From Chloroflexota bacterium (lineage in GTDB: Bacteria > Chloroflexota > Limnocylindria > Limnocylindrales > CSP1-4), in the NCBI GenBank assembly GCA_013698385.1, contig JACCVB010000313.1, positions 1-7,354 on the forward strand: a stretch of DNA of 7,354 nucleotides. The letters run 5' to 3'. A program made the translations under genes and the position numbers. Each line of letters begins with the position of its first letter. The stretch's first letter is position 1. This document shows, piece after piece, positions 1 through 6,469 of this stretch. The notes beneath the pieces were generated by a model that saw only the letters and a list, made by a program, of their open reading frames with translations, made no database searches and was not told the origin of the DNA.

Positions 1-6
1 GCCAGC

Positions 7-25
7 GTGACAACGTACCTGTCAC
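7..25. promoter_or_regulatory. Perfect inverted repeat, possible operator
   Basis: GTGACA (7-12) and TGTCAC (20-25) form perfect 6-bp arms separated by 7 nt, giving the dyad shape typical of a homodimeric repressor site. It lies 115 nt before the nuclease gene at 140. It could instead belong to whatever lies left of the window. No regulator gene is visible here. The symmetry is seen directly; the operator role is inferred. Confidence 0.3.
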
Positions 26-118
26 AATGCCCCGCGAGCATCCGGAGCGGCGAGCGGGGAGTCATGGGGGCGCCTCGCTCGCGCCAGCCCCGGTCGTGCG
101 CCGGACGGAGACCGACCA

Positions 119-139
119 GGGGAGGCCTAGCCCGCACGG
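119..139 (+). promoter_or_regulatory. Start region of the nuclease gene: distant SD and TAG-type hexamer
   Basis: A purine-rich GGGGAGG (119-125) resembles a Shine-Dalgarno sequence but ends 14 nt before the ATG at 140, further than usual. TAGCCC (128-133) lies 6 nt before the ATG, where the TAGTCT and TAGACT hexamers of two other genes in the window sit, although its last base is C instead of T. Either a leaderless start or a weak, distant ribosome site would explain the ATG. Confidence 0.3.
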
Positions 140-1333
140 ATGCTACGGATCATCCATACCGCGGACGTCCATCTCGGCGCCCGCCACGACGACCTCGGCG
201 AGCAGGCCGCGGCCCAGCGCGAACGGCAGTTCTCGGCGTTCATCGCCAGCGTGGACCTGGCCCTCGCCCAGCGCGTGGACCTGTTCCTGATCGCGGGTGA
301 TCTGTTCGACAGCAACGTCCAGCCGCGCCGGTCCGTGGAGCGGGTCGCGGGTCAGCTCAAGCGACTCGCTGAGGCGAAGATCCGCTGCGTCATCATCCCC
401 GGCACGCACGATGTCTACGACCGCTCGTCCATCTATCGCGCGTACGATCTCAAGGCGCTCGCCGGCAGTACACCCGACGACGACCTGGTCACCGTCCTCA
501 GGCCGGACTTGCCGAGCGTCCACCTGGCGGCCTGCGAGGTCACCGTCCACGGTCCGGTCTTCGCGACCAAGCGGGCGCCCTACAGTCCCCTGCGCGATCT
601 GCACGCCGGGTCCGGGACCCCGCCCGCGACCTGGCGAGTCGGGATGATTCACGGCTCGATCGCGATCCCGGGCAAGACGGATCGTGACGAGGTCGTGATC
701 ACCGCGGACGAGATCGGAGCCAGCGGCCTCGACTATCTCGCGCTGGGGCACTGGCATTCCAGCCAGCGGGGCCGCGCGGGAACGGTCGCCTACGCCTACG
801 CCGGTGCCCCCGAAGCCGTAGCCCTGGACCAGGACCGCGCCGGCAAGGTTCTGCTGGTCGAACTCGAGGAGACCGCTGGCAAGCGCACGGTCCGGATCGA
901 GGAGCATCCGGTCGGAGCGACCCACTTCGAGAAGCGCGACGTGGATGCGGCGGCGATCGCTTCACAGCCGACGCTCATCGAGCAGCTCGCGCGAGACAAG
1001 GATCCAGACCTGGTCCTCGACGTTCGGATCGTCGGTGTTCGTCAAGACGAGCTGGACCTGGACGTGGATGAGATGGAGAAAGCCCTGGCCCCGTGGTTCC
1101 TCAAGGTCCGGGTTCGTGACGTCTCGATACCGGCCCTGACGGAGGGCACGCTGCCCTCGGCCGATACGATCGCGGGGGCGTTCATCCGGGACCTCGAGGC
1201 GCGCATCGCCGCACTGGAGGCCTCCGACAGCACGACGGCGGGCAACGACGGGACATCGTCCGAGGCCGCCGAGCTGCGTGACGCCCTGCGCCTCGGTCGG
1301 TTGTTGCTAGCCGGTCACGAGGTATCCCTGTGA
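140..1333 (+). CDS. Mre11/SbcD/YhaO-family DNA repair metallophosphoesterase
   Basis: A 397-residue calcineurin-like phosphoesterase of the SbcD/Mre11/YhaO family. Characterised members are Mn-dependent DNA exo/endonucleases working with a Rad50-like ATPase on DNA ends. The metal-site motifs occur in order: D9-x-H11, GD54xFD, a GTHD block (88-91), H171 in MIHGS, and GH204WH206. Residues from about 275 to the end form the family's C-terminal capping/partner-binding region. In canonical members the third motif is GNHD and its Asn is a metal ligand; here it is Thr89 (codon ACG at 404-406), while His90 and Asp91 are kept. The ATG at 140 puts the first beta-strand and the DVHLG motif at the extreme N-terminus, as in the family. 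The stop overlaps the ATPase start by 4 nt, so the two are probably translationally coupled. The length and the partner resemble Bacillus YhaO more than E. coli SbcD. Family assignment is firm; activity with Thr89 is uncertain. Confidence 0.93.
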   Translation: MLRIIHTADVHLGARHDDLGEQAAAQRERQFSAFIASVDLALAQRVDLFLIAGDLFDSNVQPRRSVERVAGQLKRLAEAKIRCVIIPGTHDVYDRSSIYRAYDLKALAGSTPDDDLVTVLRPDLPSVHLAACEVTVHGPVFATKRAPYSPLRDLHAGSGTPPATWRVGMIHGSIAIPGKTDRDEVVITADEIGASGLDYLALGHWHSSQRGRAGTVAYAYAGAPEAVALDQDRAGKVLLVELEETAGKRTVRIEEHPVGATHFEKRDVDAAAIASQPTLIEQLARDKDPDLVLDVRIVGVRQDELDLDVDEMEKALAPWFLKVRVRDVSIPALTEGTLPSADTIAGAFIRDLEARIAALEASDSTTAGNDGTSSEAAELRDALRLGRLLLAGHEVSL

Positions 1334-3540
1334 GGATCCGCCGGCTCCAGGTTCGCGACCTGCGGCGATATCGGGAGCTGGATATCGACCTCGCCCCGGG
1401 TGTCACCGTCATCCGCGGTCCCAACGAGGCGGGCAAGACGACCATCCAACGAGCGATCGAGCTCGCCCTCACGCGTCGCGTCACGAGTGGCGCGGCCGAC
1501 CTGGACGGGTTGCGCCCGTGGGACGCCCCGCCAGATGCACGGACCTGGATCGGCATCGAATTCGAACAGGAGGAAGAGGAAGGCCGTCTCGCGACCGGGA
1601 CCCTCGAAAAGTCGTTCGCCGCGGCCAGGGGCACGGTCAACCTCGCCTATGACGGACAGACCGTCATGGATCCGACCCTCGCCGACCAGGTGATGGCCGA
1701 GCTTTCAGGTATCCCCAGCGAGCCCTTCTTCCGGTCGACGGCGTCCGTCCGGCACCATGAGCTGAGCGACCTCGCACGAGATGAGTCGGCCCTGCGCGAT
1801 CGACTCCAGGCGAGCATCAGCGGTGCGGACCGCGGGACCGGCCGCGCCAGGAAGAAGCTGGAGAAGGCCCTCCACGATCTGACCACAAAGGGCGAACGGA
1901 ACCCGGGCCTGCTGAAGGTCGCCGCGACCGCGGTCAGTCAGTTCGTCGCCGCGGTCGAGCGGGGCGAGCTGGCCCTCGCCCAGCTGGAACGTGACCGCGA
2001 TGCGCTGGCCGGCGCGCGGGAGCGCCGGGCGGAGGCCGATACGCGCCTCGCCGAGCAGCGCGGCCTGCTCGAGAAGGCCCGCCAGGCAGAGCGGCTCGAG
2101 ACCCAACGGGGTGTCGCTCGGGAGCGCTACGACCGATTTCGAGAAGCTGTCGAGGTCTCCATCCAGCTCGATGCGCTGGCCGGGAGCCACCCGTCGCCCG
2201 ATCCCCTGGAGATCCTCCGCCTGAGCGCCGAGCGGTTGCGCGGGCTTGAAGCCCGGATCCGCGAATTGCAGGCGGCGCTGGCGGGCGAGGTCGAGGTCCA
2301 GTTCGACGTGGCGCCGGAACCCACGTGGCGCCCGCTGTCACGATGGGCGCTCGTCCTCGTCGTGGTCGGCCTGGTGCTGGCCGGAGGGGCGTTCCTCGCT
2401 CGGACTGGCGGCATCCTGGACGTTGGACCCGCCCCGGCATACCTGGGGGCAGCCATCGCCGGCATCGGGCTCATCCTGGCCATCGTGGCCCTGTGGCTTC
2501 GACGTGGATCGGAGTTGAGCGGACAGCTTCGGGACGTCGAGATCGATCGTCGCCTGCGCGGCCGATCCGAGATGGAGGCCGAGCTGCGTCAGGCGGAAAC
2601 GGACGCAGCCCAGCAACTCGGCGCGCTGGGCCTGGATGACCTGGCCGAGGTGGAGGACCTGTTGTCTCGCGAGGAGGCGCATGTCGCGTCGATGAACCAG
2701 CTTGCCGCCAAGCTGGACGGCCTCGCCAACAAGGAGCCACGCGAGACGTTGCCGGTCATCCGCGATGCGGCGGCGCTCGACATCGAGACGAAGACGAGCG
2801 CGCTCGATGCGCTCGGACCGATCGCCAAGGAACCTCGTGCGCGCGAGCGCCTGGAGGCCGAGGTGCGTGAGCAGGAGGGTGCTCTCGAGCAGGCCCGCGA
2901 CGACGAGGCCAACGCTCGAGCCCGGGTCGAGGCGAACGCGGTGGACGCCGAGGAGGTCGCCGCCGAGGCCGAGCGGCTGGCCGTCCGACGCGAGCGGCTG
3001 AGTGCCATGCAACGCAGACATCGCGTGCTGGAGACGACGCTGCGCTCGATCGAGCGCGCTGAAGAGGCCACGATGAAGACCGCGACGCGCTACCTCGAGG
3101 GCCACATGGTGCGGGATCTCTCGACCGTGACCGCGGGCCGGTACCGCCGGGTGCGCGTGGACGACAAGTCGCTGGATATCGAGGTCCATGCTCCGGAGCG
3201 GGGCGACTGGGTTCCGGTCTCGTCCCTCAGCCAGGGCACGCTGGACCTCGTCTACCTGACCGCCCGGCTGGGGCTGGTCCGACTGATCACCGGCGATCGA
3301 CGGCCCCCGCTTGTCTTCGACGATCCGTTCGTGACCCTTGACGACGAGCGCGCGGTCCGCGCGCTGGACCTCCTGAAACGAGTTGCCACTGACTTCCAGA
3401 TCATCTACTTGACGACCTCGGATCGGTATGACTCGGCGGCCGACGCCGTCGTCGAACTGCCCGGCCCCGTCATGGTTGACGACACCGTGGCGGACCCGTC
3501 GCTCGGGCCGGAGCTCACGTCGGTCGGGGGCAGCACCTGA
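1330..3540 (+). CDS. Rad50/SbcC/YhaN-like ATPase with central transmembrane hairpin
   Basis: A 736-residue ABC-type ATPase with split nucleotide-binding halves. Walker A is GPNEAGKTT (30-38). The C-terminal half has the signature SLSQGT (632-637), Walker B LVFDDPF (661-667) and the D-loop LDDERA (670-675). Charged, Ala/Glu/Arg-rich coiled-coil arms run about 175-290 and 393-600. Between them lies a helical hairpin with transmembrane-like stretches at about 339-357 and 370-390, where Rad50/SbcC carry the zinc hook. The protein has no cysteine, so a CxxC hook is impossible. Bacillus YhaN has a similar membrane hairpin, and at 736 residues this protein is shorter than either YhaN or SbcC. The expected Q-loop Gln is replaced by His142 (VRHHEL), and the usual H-loop His region reads LTTSD (694-698). 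The start is GTG 1330, inside the preceding stop (GTGA). It probably pairs with the nuclease encoded just upstream, holding it at the membrane. Confidence 0.9.
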   Translation: MRIRRLQVRDLRRYRELDIDLAPGVTVIRGPNEAGKTTIQRAIELALTRRVTSGAADLDGLRPWDAPPDARTWIGIEFEQEEEEGRLATGTLEKSFAAARGTVNLAYDGQTVMDPTLADQVMAELSGIPSEPFFRSTASVRHHELSDLARDESALRDRLQASISGADRGTGRARKKLEKALHDLTTKGERNPGLLKVAATAVSQFVAAVERGELALAQLERDRDALAGARERRAEADTRLAEQRGLLEKARQAERLETQRGVARERYDRFREAVEVSIQLDALAGSHPSPDPLEILRLSAERLRGLEARIRELQAALAGEVEVQFDVAPEPTWRPLSRWALVLVVVGLVLAGGAFLARTGGILDVGPAPAYLGAAIAGIGLILAIVALWLRRGSELSGQLRDVEIDRRLRGRSEMEAELRQAETDAAQQLGALGLDDLAEVEDLLSREEAHVASMNQLAAKLDGLANKEPRETLPVIRDAAALDIETKTSALDALGPIAKEPRARERLEAEVREQEGALEQARDDEANARARVEANAVDAEEVAAEAERLAVRRERLSAMQRRHRVLETTLRSIERAEEATMKTATRYLEGHMVRDLSTVTAGRYRRVRVDDKSLDIEVHAPERGDWVPVSSLSQGTLDLVYLTARLGLVRLITGDRRPPLVFDDPFVTLDDERAVRALDLLKRVATDFQIIYLTTSDRYDSAADAVVELPGPVMVDDTVADPSLGPELTSVGGST

Positions 3541-4394
3541 CCGACCCACTCTCCGGAAGCCTGGCAACGGTCGTCTTCGGTCTGCTGGCGGCCGTCACCT
3601 GGGGCGCGGCCGATTTCGGCGGCGGCCTGGCGAGCCGCCGGACGCCCGTGTTCGGGGTCGTCCTGCTGTCGCAGGGCGCAGGTCTGGTCGTTGCCATCGG
3701 CCTCGTGGTCCTGACCCGGCAGGCGCTTCCGGCCGGCCGAGACCTAGCACTGTGCCTCGTCGCCGGGGTGGTCGGCGGGATCGGCGTCAGCGCGCTCTAC
3801 CAGGCGCTGGCGGTCGGACGGATGGGGATCGTCGCGCCCGTCACGGGCGTCCTTGCGGCGGTCATCCCGGTCGCCGCGGGCATCGTCCTCCAGGGCCTGC
3901 CCTCGCCGATCGTGCTCGGTGGGATCGTCCTCGCCATCGTCGCGGTCGTGCTGGTTTCGCGGGTCGCAGACGAGGGCGGCGGTCGGTCGGGCCTTCGGGA
4001 AGCGGTCCTGGCGGGTATCGCCATCGGCATCTTCGGGGTCGTCATCGCCCAGATCGAGACCGAACCGTTCGGTGCCCTGACGGTGATCCGGACGACCCAG
4101 GCGGTCCTCGTCGTCGGCGTGATCCTGGCCAGTCGGGCGTCGTGGCGGCCGAACCCTCGGCTGGTCCCGGCGATCGTCGCGGTCGGGCTCCTCGATGCCG
4201 CCGGTAACACCTGTTACCTCCTCGCGGTGCAGTCCGGAGCGCTTGCCGTCGCGTCCGTGCTGTCGGCGCTCTATCCGGTCGGAACGGTGATCCTGGCTGC
4301 GGCGTTGCTCCGTGAGCGGGTGACGCGAGACCACGCCATCGGCATCGTCCTTGCCGCCGTGGCCGTCGCGATGATCGGCGGCGGGTCGACGTAG
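3537..4394 (+). CDS. EamA/DMT-family ten-helix transporter, probable CTG start
   Basis: An integral membrane protein of the drug/metabolite transporter superfamily (EamA domains). Ten hydrophobic segments are visible from about residue 11 to the C-terminus. The second repeat ends with ALYPVGTVILAAALLRERV, typical of the family's penultimate helix and ER-V motif. The substrate cannot be deduced; members export amino acids, metabolites or drugs, or import small compounds. The first usual start codon in this frame is GTG 3648, but that would delete the first helix (FGLLAAVTWGAADFGGGLA), a family hallmark. The frame is open back to a TGA at 3477, and the only start-like codon giving a full protein near the ATPase end is CTG 3537. 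It overlaps that gene's stop as CTGA and has a G-run (3526-3530) 6 nt upstream. The resulting 285 residues match the usual family length. Position in the operon does not by itself imply a role in DNA repair. Family is firm; start is inferred. Confidence 0.85.
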   Translation: MTDPLSGSLATVVFGLLAAVTWGAADFGGGLASRRTPVFGVVLLSQGAGLVVAIGLVVLTRQALPAGRDLALCLVAGVVGGIGVSALYQALAVGRMGIVAPVTGVLAAVIPVAAGIVLQGLPSPIVLGGIVLAIVAVVLVSRVADEGGGRSGLREAVLAGIAIGIFGVVIAQIETEPFGALTVIRTTQAVLVVGVILASRASWRPNPRLVPAIVAVGLLDAAGNTCYLLAVQSGALAVASVLSALYPVGTVILAAALLRERVTRDHAIGIVLAAVAVAMIGGGST

Positions 4395-4397
4395 ACT
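4392..4397 (+). promoter_or_regulatory. Putative -10 element for a leaderless YciI transcript
   Basis: TAGACT fits the TAnnnT form of bacterial -10 elements and ends 7 nt before the ATG at 4405, so transcription would begin at or beside the start codon. No Shine-Dalgarno sequence precedes that ATG. The TAG of the hexamer is also the stop codon of the EamA gene. No good -35 is visible. The same arrangement occurs before the MFS gene at 7083. Confidence 0.45.
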
Positions 4398-4404
4398 TCC
4401 CGGC

Positions 4405-4734
4405 ATGTCCGAGATGCCTGCAGGGGTGGCCATCGAGAACGTCTGGCTCGTCGAAGCGACCTATGCGCCGGACGCGGCCGAGACCCGGATCCCATTTCGT
4501 GCCGAGCATCTCGCCCGGATCGGCGAGCTGAAGGACGCCGGGGTCTATCTCGAAGCGGGCGCCTTCCCCGATGTCTCCGCGTCCATCATCCTGCTGCGGG
4601 CCGCGAGCGAGGAGGCCGCGCTGGAGATCGTCAAGGGTGACGTCTACCTGCGCAACGGGGTGTGGGTGGAGTTGCGGGCTCGACCGTTCGGGCGGGTCGT
4701 GCTGCTTTCGTCATCGGGGACCCGCCCGGGCTGA
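4405..4734 (+). CDS. YciI-like protein (YCII-related domain)
   Basis: A small cytosolic protein of 109 residues with the ferredoxin-like YCII fold. The family pattern is clear: R32-x-x-H35 followed by LARIGELKDAGVYLEAGAF (36-54), a central strand IILLRA, helix SEEAALEIVKGD, then D79-V-Y and a C-terminal strand VWVELRARPF. His35 and Asp79 correspond to the conserved polar residues proposed as an active site in this family, whose reaction is mostly unknown. The domain ends at about residue 98; the last ten residues are a tail. ATG 4405 is chosen because of the TAGACT hexamer; ATG 4414 and GTG 4426 are alternatives. It lies 10 nt after the EamA stop, so operon read-through is also possible. Its 3' end overlaps the opposing kinase gene by 91 nt. 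Confidence 0.82.
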   Translation: MSEMPAGVAIENVWLVEATYAPDAAETRIPFRAEHLARIGELKDAGVYLEAGAFPDVSASIILLRAASEEAALEIVKGDVYLRNGVWVELRARPFGRVVLLSSSGTRPG

Positions 4735-5312
4735 CGATCCGCGGATCGATGGGTCACCGGCGCTCGGTCGGCGCTTCGTCCGCCCTCGTGCGGCGTCGGG
4801 CGGCGCTCGATCCTGGCTCGCGCGACGTCGTCCTCCGAGCGCAGGAGGATGATTCCTGCGAGGTCCTCGCGATGGAGTTCGTCGCCGTCCACTGTCCGGC
4901 GGAGCGTCGCGAGGTGACGCTCCACGACGTCTGGGTCGACCACGCGGTCGCGCCCGGCGTTGCGGGATCGGACGATGTTCGCCGGCAGGTCGAGCACGAT
5001 CGCGATCGTCGGTACCTGGGCCGCCGCGGCTCGGCGAAGGAGCGGTCGACGCTGGTGCTCGGTCAGGTTGGTGGCGTCGACCACGGTCAGTCGACCCTCT
5101 TGCAGCCGGCGCTCCACGTCGCGGTGCAGGATCGCGAACGCGCGCCTCGAGACGGACTGATCGGCCGGGTTGCCGGACAGGACCTCGCGCAGCCCATCTG
5201 AAGAGCAGACCTCATCGGCGCCGAAGTGGCGCGCCGCGAAGGTGGACTTGCCGGCCCCGGCCGCCCCGATGAGCAGCACCAGTGAGGGCTCGGGGATGAC
5301 GATCCGGATCAT
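4644..5312 (-). CDS. Pnkp-type polynucleotide kinase domain, stand-alone P-loop kinase
   Basis: A 222-residue P-loop phosphotransferase resembling the N-terminal 5'-OH polynucleotide kinase module of bacterial Pnkp and the AAA_33 kinase family. Walker A is GAAGAGKST (16-24). S38-D39-x-x-R42 matches the substrate-binding Asp/Arg of polynucleotide kinases, DQS (51-53) is a Pnkp kinase-module motif, and VDATN (78-82) is the Walker-B-like strand. The Arg-rich stretch 115-123 is a lid candidate, and the helix around DPDVVERHLATL follows. Full Pnkp continues into a phosphatase and a ligase; here neither follows. Past residue 170 the chain is low-complexity, rich in Arg, Ser and Pro, and antisense to the YciI 3' end, so the kinase fold is complete without it. 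A role in RNA or DNA 5'-end repair is plausible, but related domains phosphorylate other substrates. ATG 5312 lies just before the first strand. Confidence 0.82.
   Translation of the reverse strand: MIRIVIPEPSLVLLIGAAGAGKSTFAARHFGADEVCSSDGLREVLSGNPADQSVSRRAFAILHRDVERRLQEGRLTVVDATNLTEHQRRPLLRRAAAAQVPTIAIVLDLPANIVRSRNAGRDRVVDPDVVERHLATLRRTVDGDELHREDLAGIILLRSEDDVARARIERRPTPHEGGRSADRAPVTHRSADRQPGRVPDDESSTTRPNGRARNSTHTPLRR
4735..4748. repeat. 14-bp perfect palindrome directly after the YciI stop
   Basis: CGATCCGCGGATCG is its own reverse complement and begins on the base after the YciI stop codon. It has no loop, so it is a poor RNA hairpin but a possible protein-binding dyad. It lies within the poorly conserved tail of the opposing kinase gene. 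Chance is a fair explanation in GC-rich DNA. Confidence 0.35.
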
Positions 5313-5534
5313 GCCCCGATGATGCGCCCAGGAAGGTCCGGGGACCGTCCGGGCGGTGGCAGCGTGCCACTGACAGGAGGGTTTGTGCGACGAACACCTC
5401 GTGGTGCGCCTCCAAGTCCGCGTTCTGGCCCCACATCCACCCTCGAATATTCGGATCGCGTCACTGTGGATGGCAGCCGGGTCGGAGCCTGCGCCGCCGC
5501 TGTCGCTTGCGGGCCGCCCTTGACTGCTCCCGGC
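5313..5534. other. Intergenic gap upstream of the kinase gene
   Basis: Between the start of the kinase gene and the end of the Rieske gene (both minus strand) no convincing gene is visible; open frames crossing it lack domain-like sequence. It holds an AT-rich perfect palindrome CGAATATTCG (5444-5453), which stands out against the GC-rich background, and a weak DnaA-box-like TGTGGATGG (5465-5473, 7 of 9 matches on the minus strand). Either could mark the kinase promoter region. No clear -35/-10 pair or terminator was found. Confidence 0.4.
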
Positions 5535-6449
5535 CTACGAGGCGGCGCGAGCATCCCCGGCTGCGGGGACCTCGTCCCCGAGCGGATCACGGCGTCGAGC
5601 CTCGTACCCACCGCCCTCGGCGGAACGGATCTCGTAGGTCGGCTGGTCGTAGACGGACGGGCCGCGTCGAAGTCGGCCATCGCGCAAGTCGAACCGTGAC
5701 GCGTGCCAGGGGCATTCCAGGCAGCCGTCAACGACCTTGCCCTTGTCCATCGGGCCACCGGCGTGGGCGCACACCGCGTGCATCGCGTGGATGGTCGTCC
5801 CGGATCGCACGAGCACCAGATCGTTGATGCCGGCGCGGACCTTCGTCGGGGTGCCTTCGGGCAGATCCGAAAGATCGCTCAGCTCGCCGGTGTCCAGGTG
5901 GATCCACTTCGTTCCCGGGCCGCGGAAGGCGTGTCGGCTGACCATGTTTCCCAGCACGTACACGACGTCACCGCCGACGAACGCGCCGGCACTGACCAGC
6001 ACGAAGGCGATGATCGACAGCGCGATCGGGATCGTCCGATCTGCCGGGCCGGCGGCGCGCATGACGGCCGACACGATGACAAGCAGCAAGGTGACCGTCA
6101 TCAGCACGGAATGGAGCGTCGCTCGAGTCCTGGCCAGGCCGGCGGTCTCGGCGTAGTCGGCCAGACCGGACATGGCAGCAAGGATCATGGTGGCGATCGA
6201 GGCGACGAGGACGATGTCCGCGGCCGTGGGTTGGGCCAGGAGATCGAGGATGACCGACCCGAGCAGGAGGCCGATCGGCAGGTCCGTGGTCGCGGCATGG
6301 AGCGGGTGTCCCAGCCAAGTCCCGTGGAGCAGGTCCTTGAAGGGACCGACGGCTCGGAAGAGCGCTTGGGCCCAGCGTTGGTTGAACTCGCCGAGCGGTG
6401 CGGCCCAGCCGTCATTCATTGCGACCAAGCGTGCCAGCAGTCGCGCCAT
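5535..6449 (-). CDS. DUF2231 membrane domain fused to Rieske 2Fe-2S domain
   Basis: A 304-residue fusion. The N-terminal half is a DUF2231-type membrane domain with the LGHPLHAATTDLPIG signature (47-60) and four hydrophobic helices at about 53-72, 78-96, 111-132 and 140-158. The C-terminal third (about 185-285) is a Rieske ferredoxin-like domain with the full cluster motif C227-x-H229 and C246-P-W-H249, separated by 16 residues. This predicts a membrane-tethered 2Fe-2S electron carrier; the electron donor and acceptor are not encoded nearby. The reading frame extends 13 codons upstream to GTG 6488, but ATG 6449 is preferred because GGAGG sits 8 nt before it and the upstream stretch overlaps DnaA-box-like sequence. 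Such fusions are known in high-GC bacteria, often unlinked to pathway genes. Domain calls are firm; physiological role is unknown. Confidence 0.9.
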   Translation of the reverse strand: MARLLARLVAMNDGWAAPLGEFNQRWAQALFRAVGPFKDLLHGTWLGHPLHAATTDLPIGLLLGSVILDLLAQPTAADIVLVASIATMILAAMSGLADYAETAGLARTRATLHSVLMTVTLLLVIVSAVMRAAGPADRTIPIALSIIAFVLVSAGAFVGGDVVYVLGNMVSRHAFRGPGTKWIHLDTGELSDLSDLPEGTPTKVRAGINDLVLVRSGTTIHAMHAVCAHAGGPMDKGKVVDGCLECPWHASRFDLRDGRLRRGPSVYDQPTYEIRSAEGGGYEARRRDPLGDEVPAAGDARAAS

Positions 6450-6457
6450 CCGGGGCA

Positions 6458-6462
6458 CCTCC
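6458..6462 (-). promoter_or_regulatory. Shine-Dalgarno deciding the Rieske gene start
   Basis: On the minus strand GGAGG lies 8 nt before the ATG at 6449, whereas the longer GTG start at 6488 has no such signal close by. This is the main reason for choosing the 304-residue form. Confidence 0.65.
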
Positions 6463-6469
6463 GAGGGAC

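Noticed and set aside
143..925. 260-codon minus-strand open frame opposite the nuclease gene
   Set aside because: It is an antisense shadow of a gene whose phosphoesterase motifs are clear; no domain pattern of its own.
140..3540. Canonical SbcCD complex
   Set aside because: The ATPase is much shorter than SbcC, lacks a zinc hook and has a membrane hairpin, so the pair fits the YhaO/YhaN branch better; the names sbcC and sbcD were therefore not assigned.
2338..3567. 409-codon minus-strand open frame opposite the ATPase gene
   Set aside because: It is antisense to a well-supported ATPase gene, its product is rich in Arg, Gly, Val and Asp with no motif, and GC-rich codon use naturally leaves long open antisense frames.
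3648..4394. GTG 3648 as the start of the EamA transporter
   Set aside because: It would remove the first transmembrane helix and 37 residues typical of the family, while the upstream frame remains open and protein-like.
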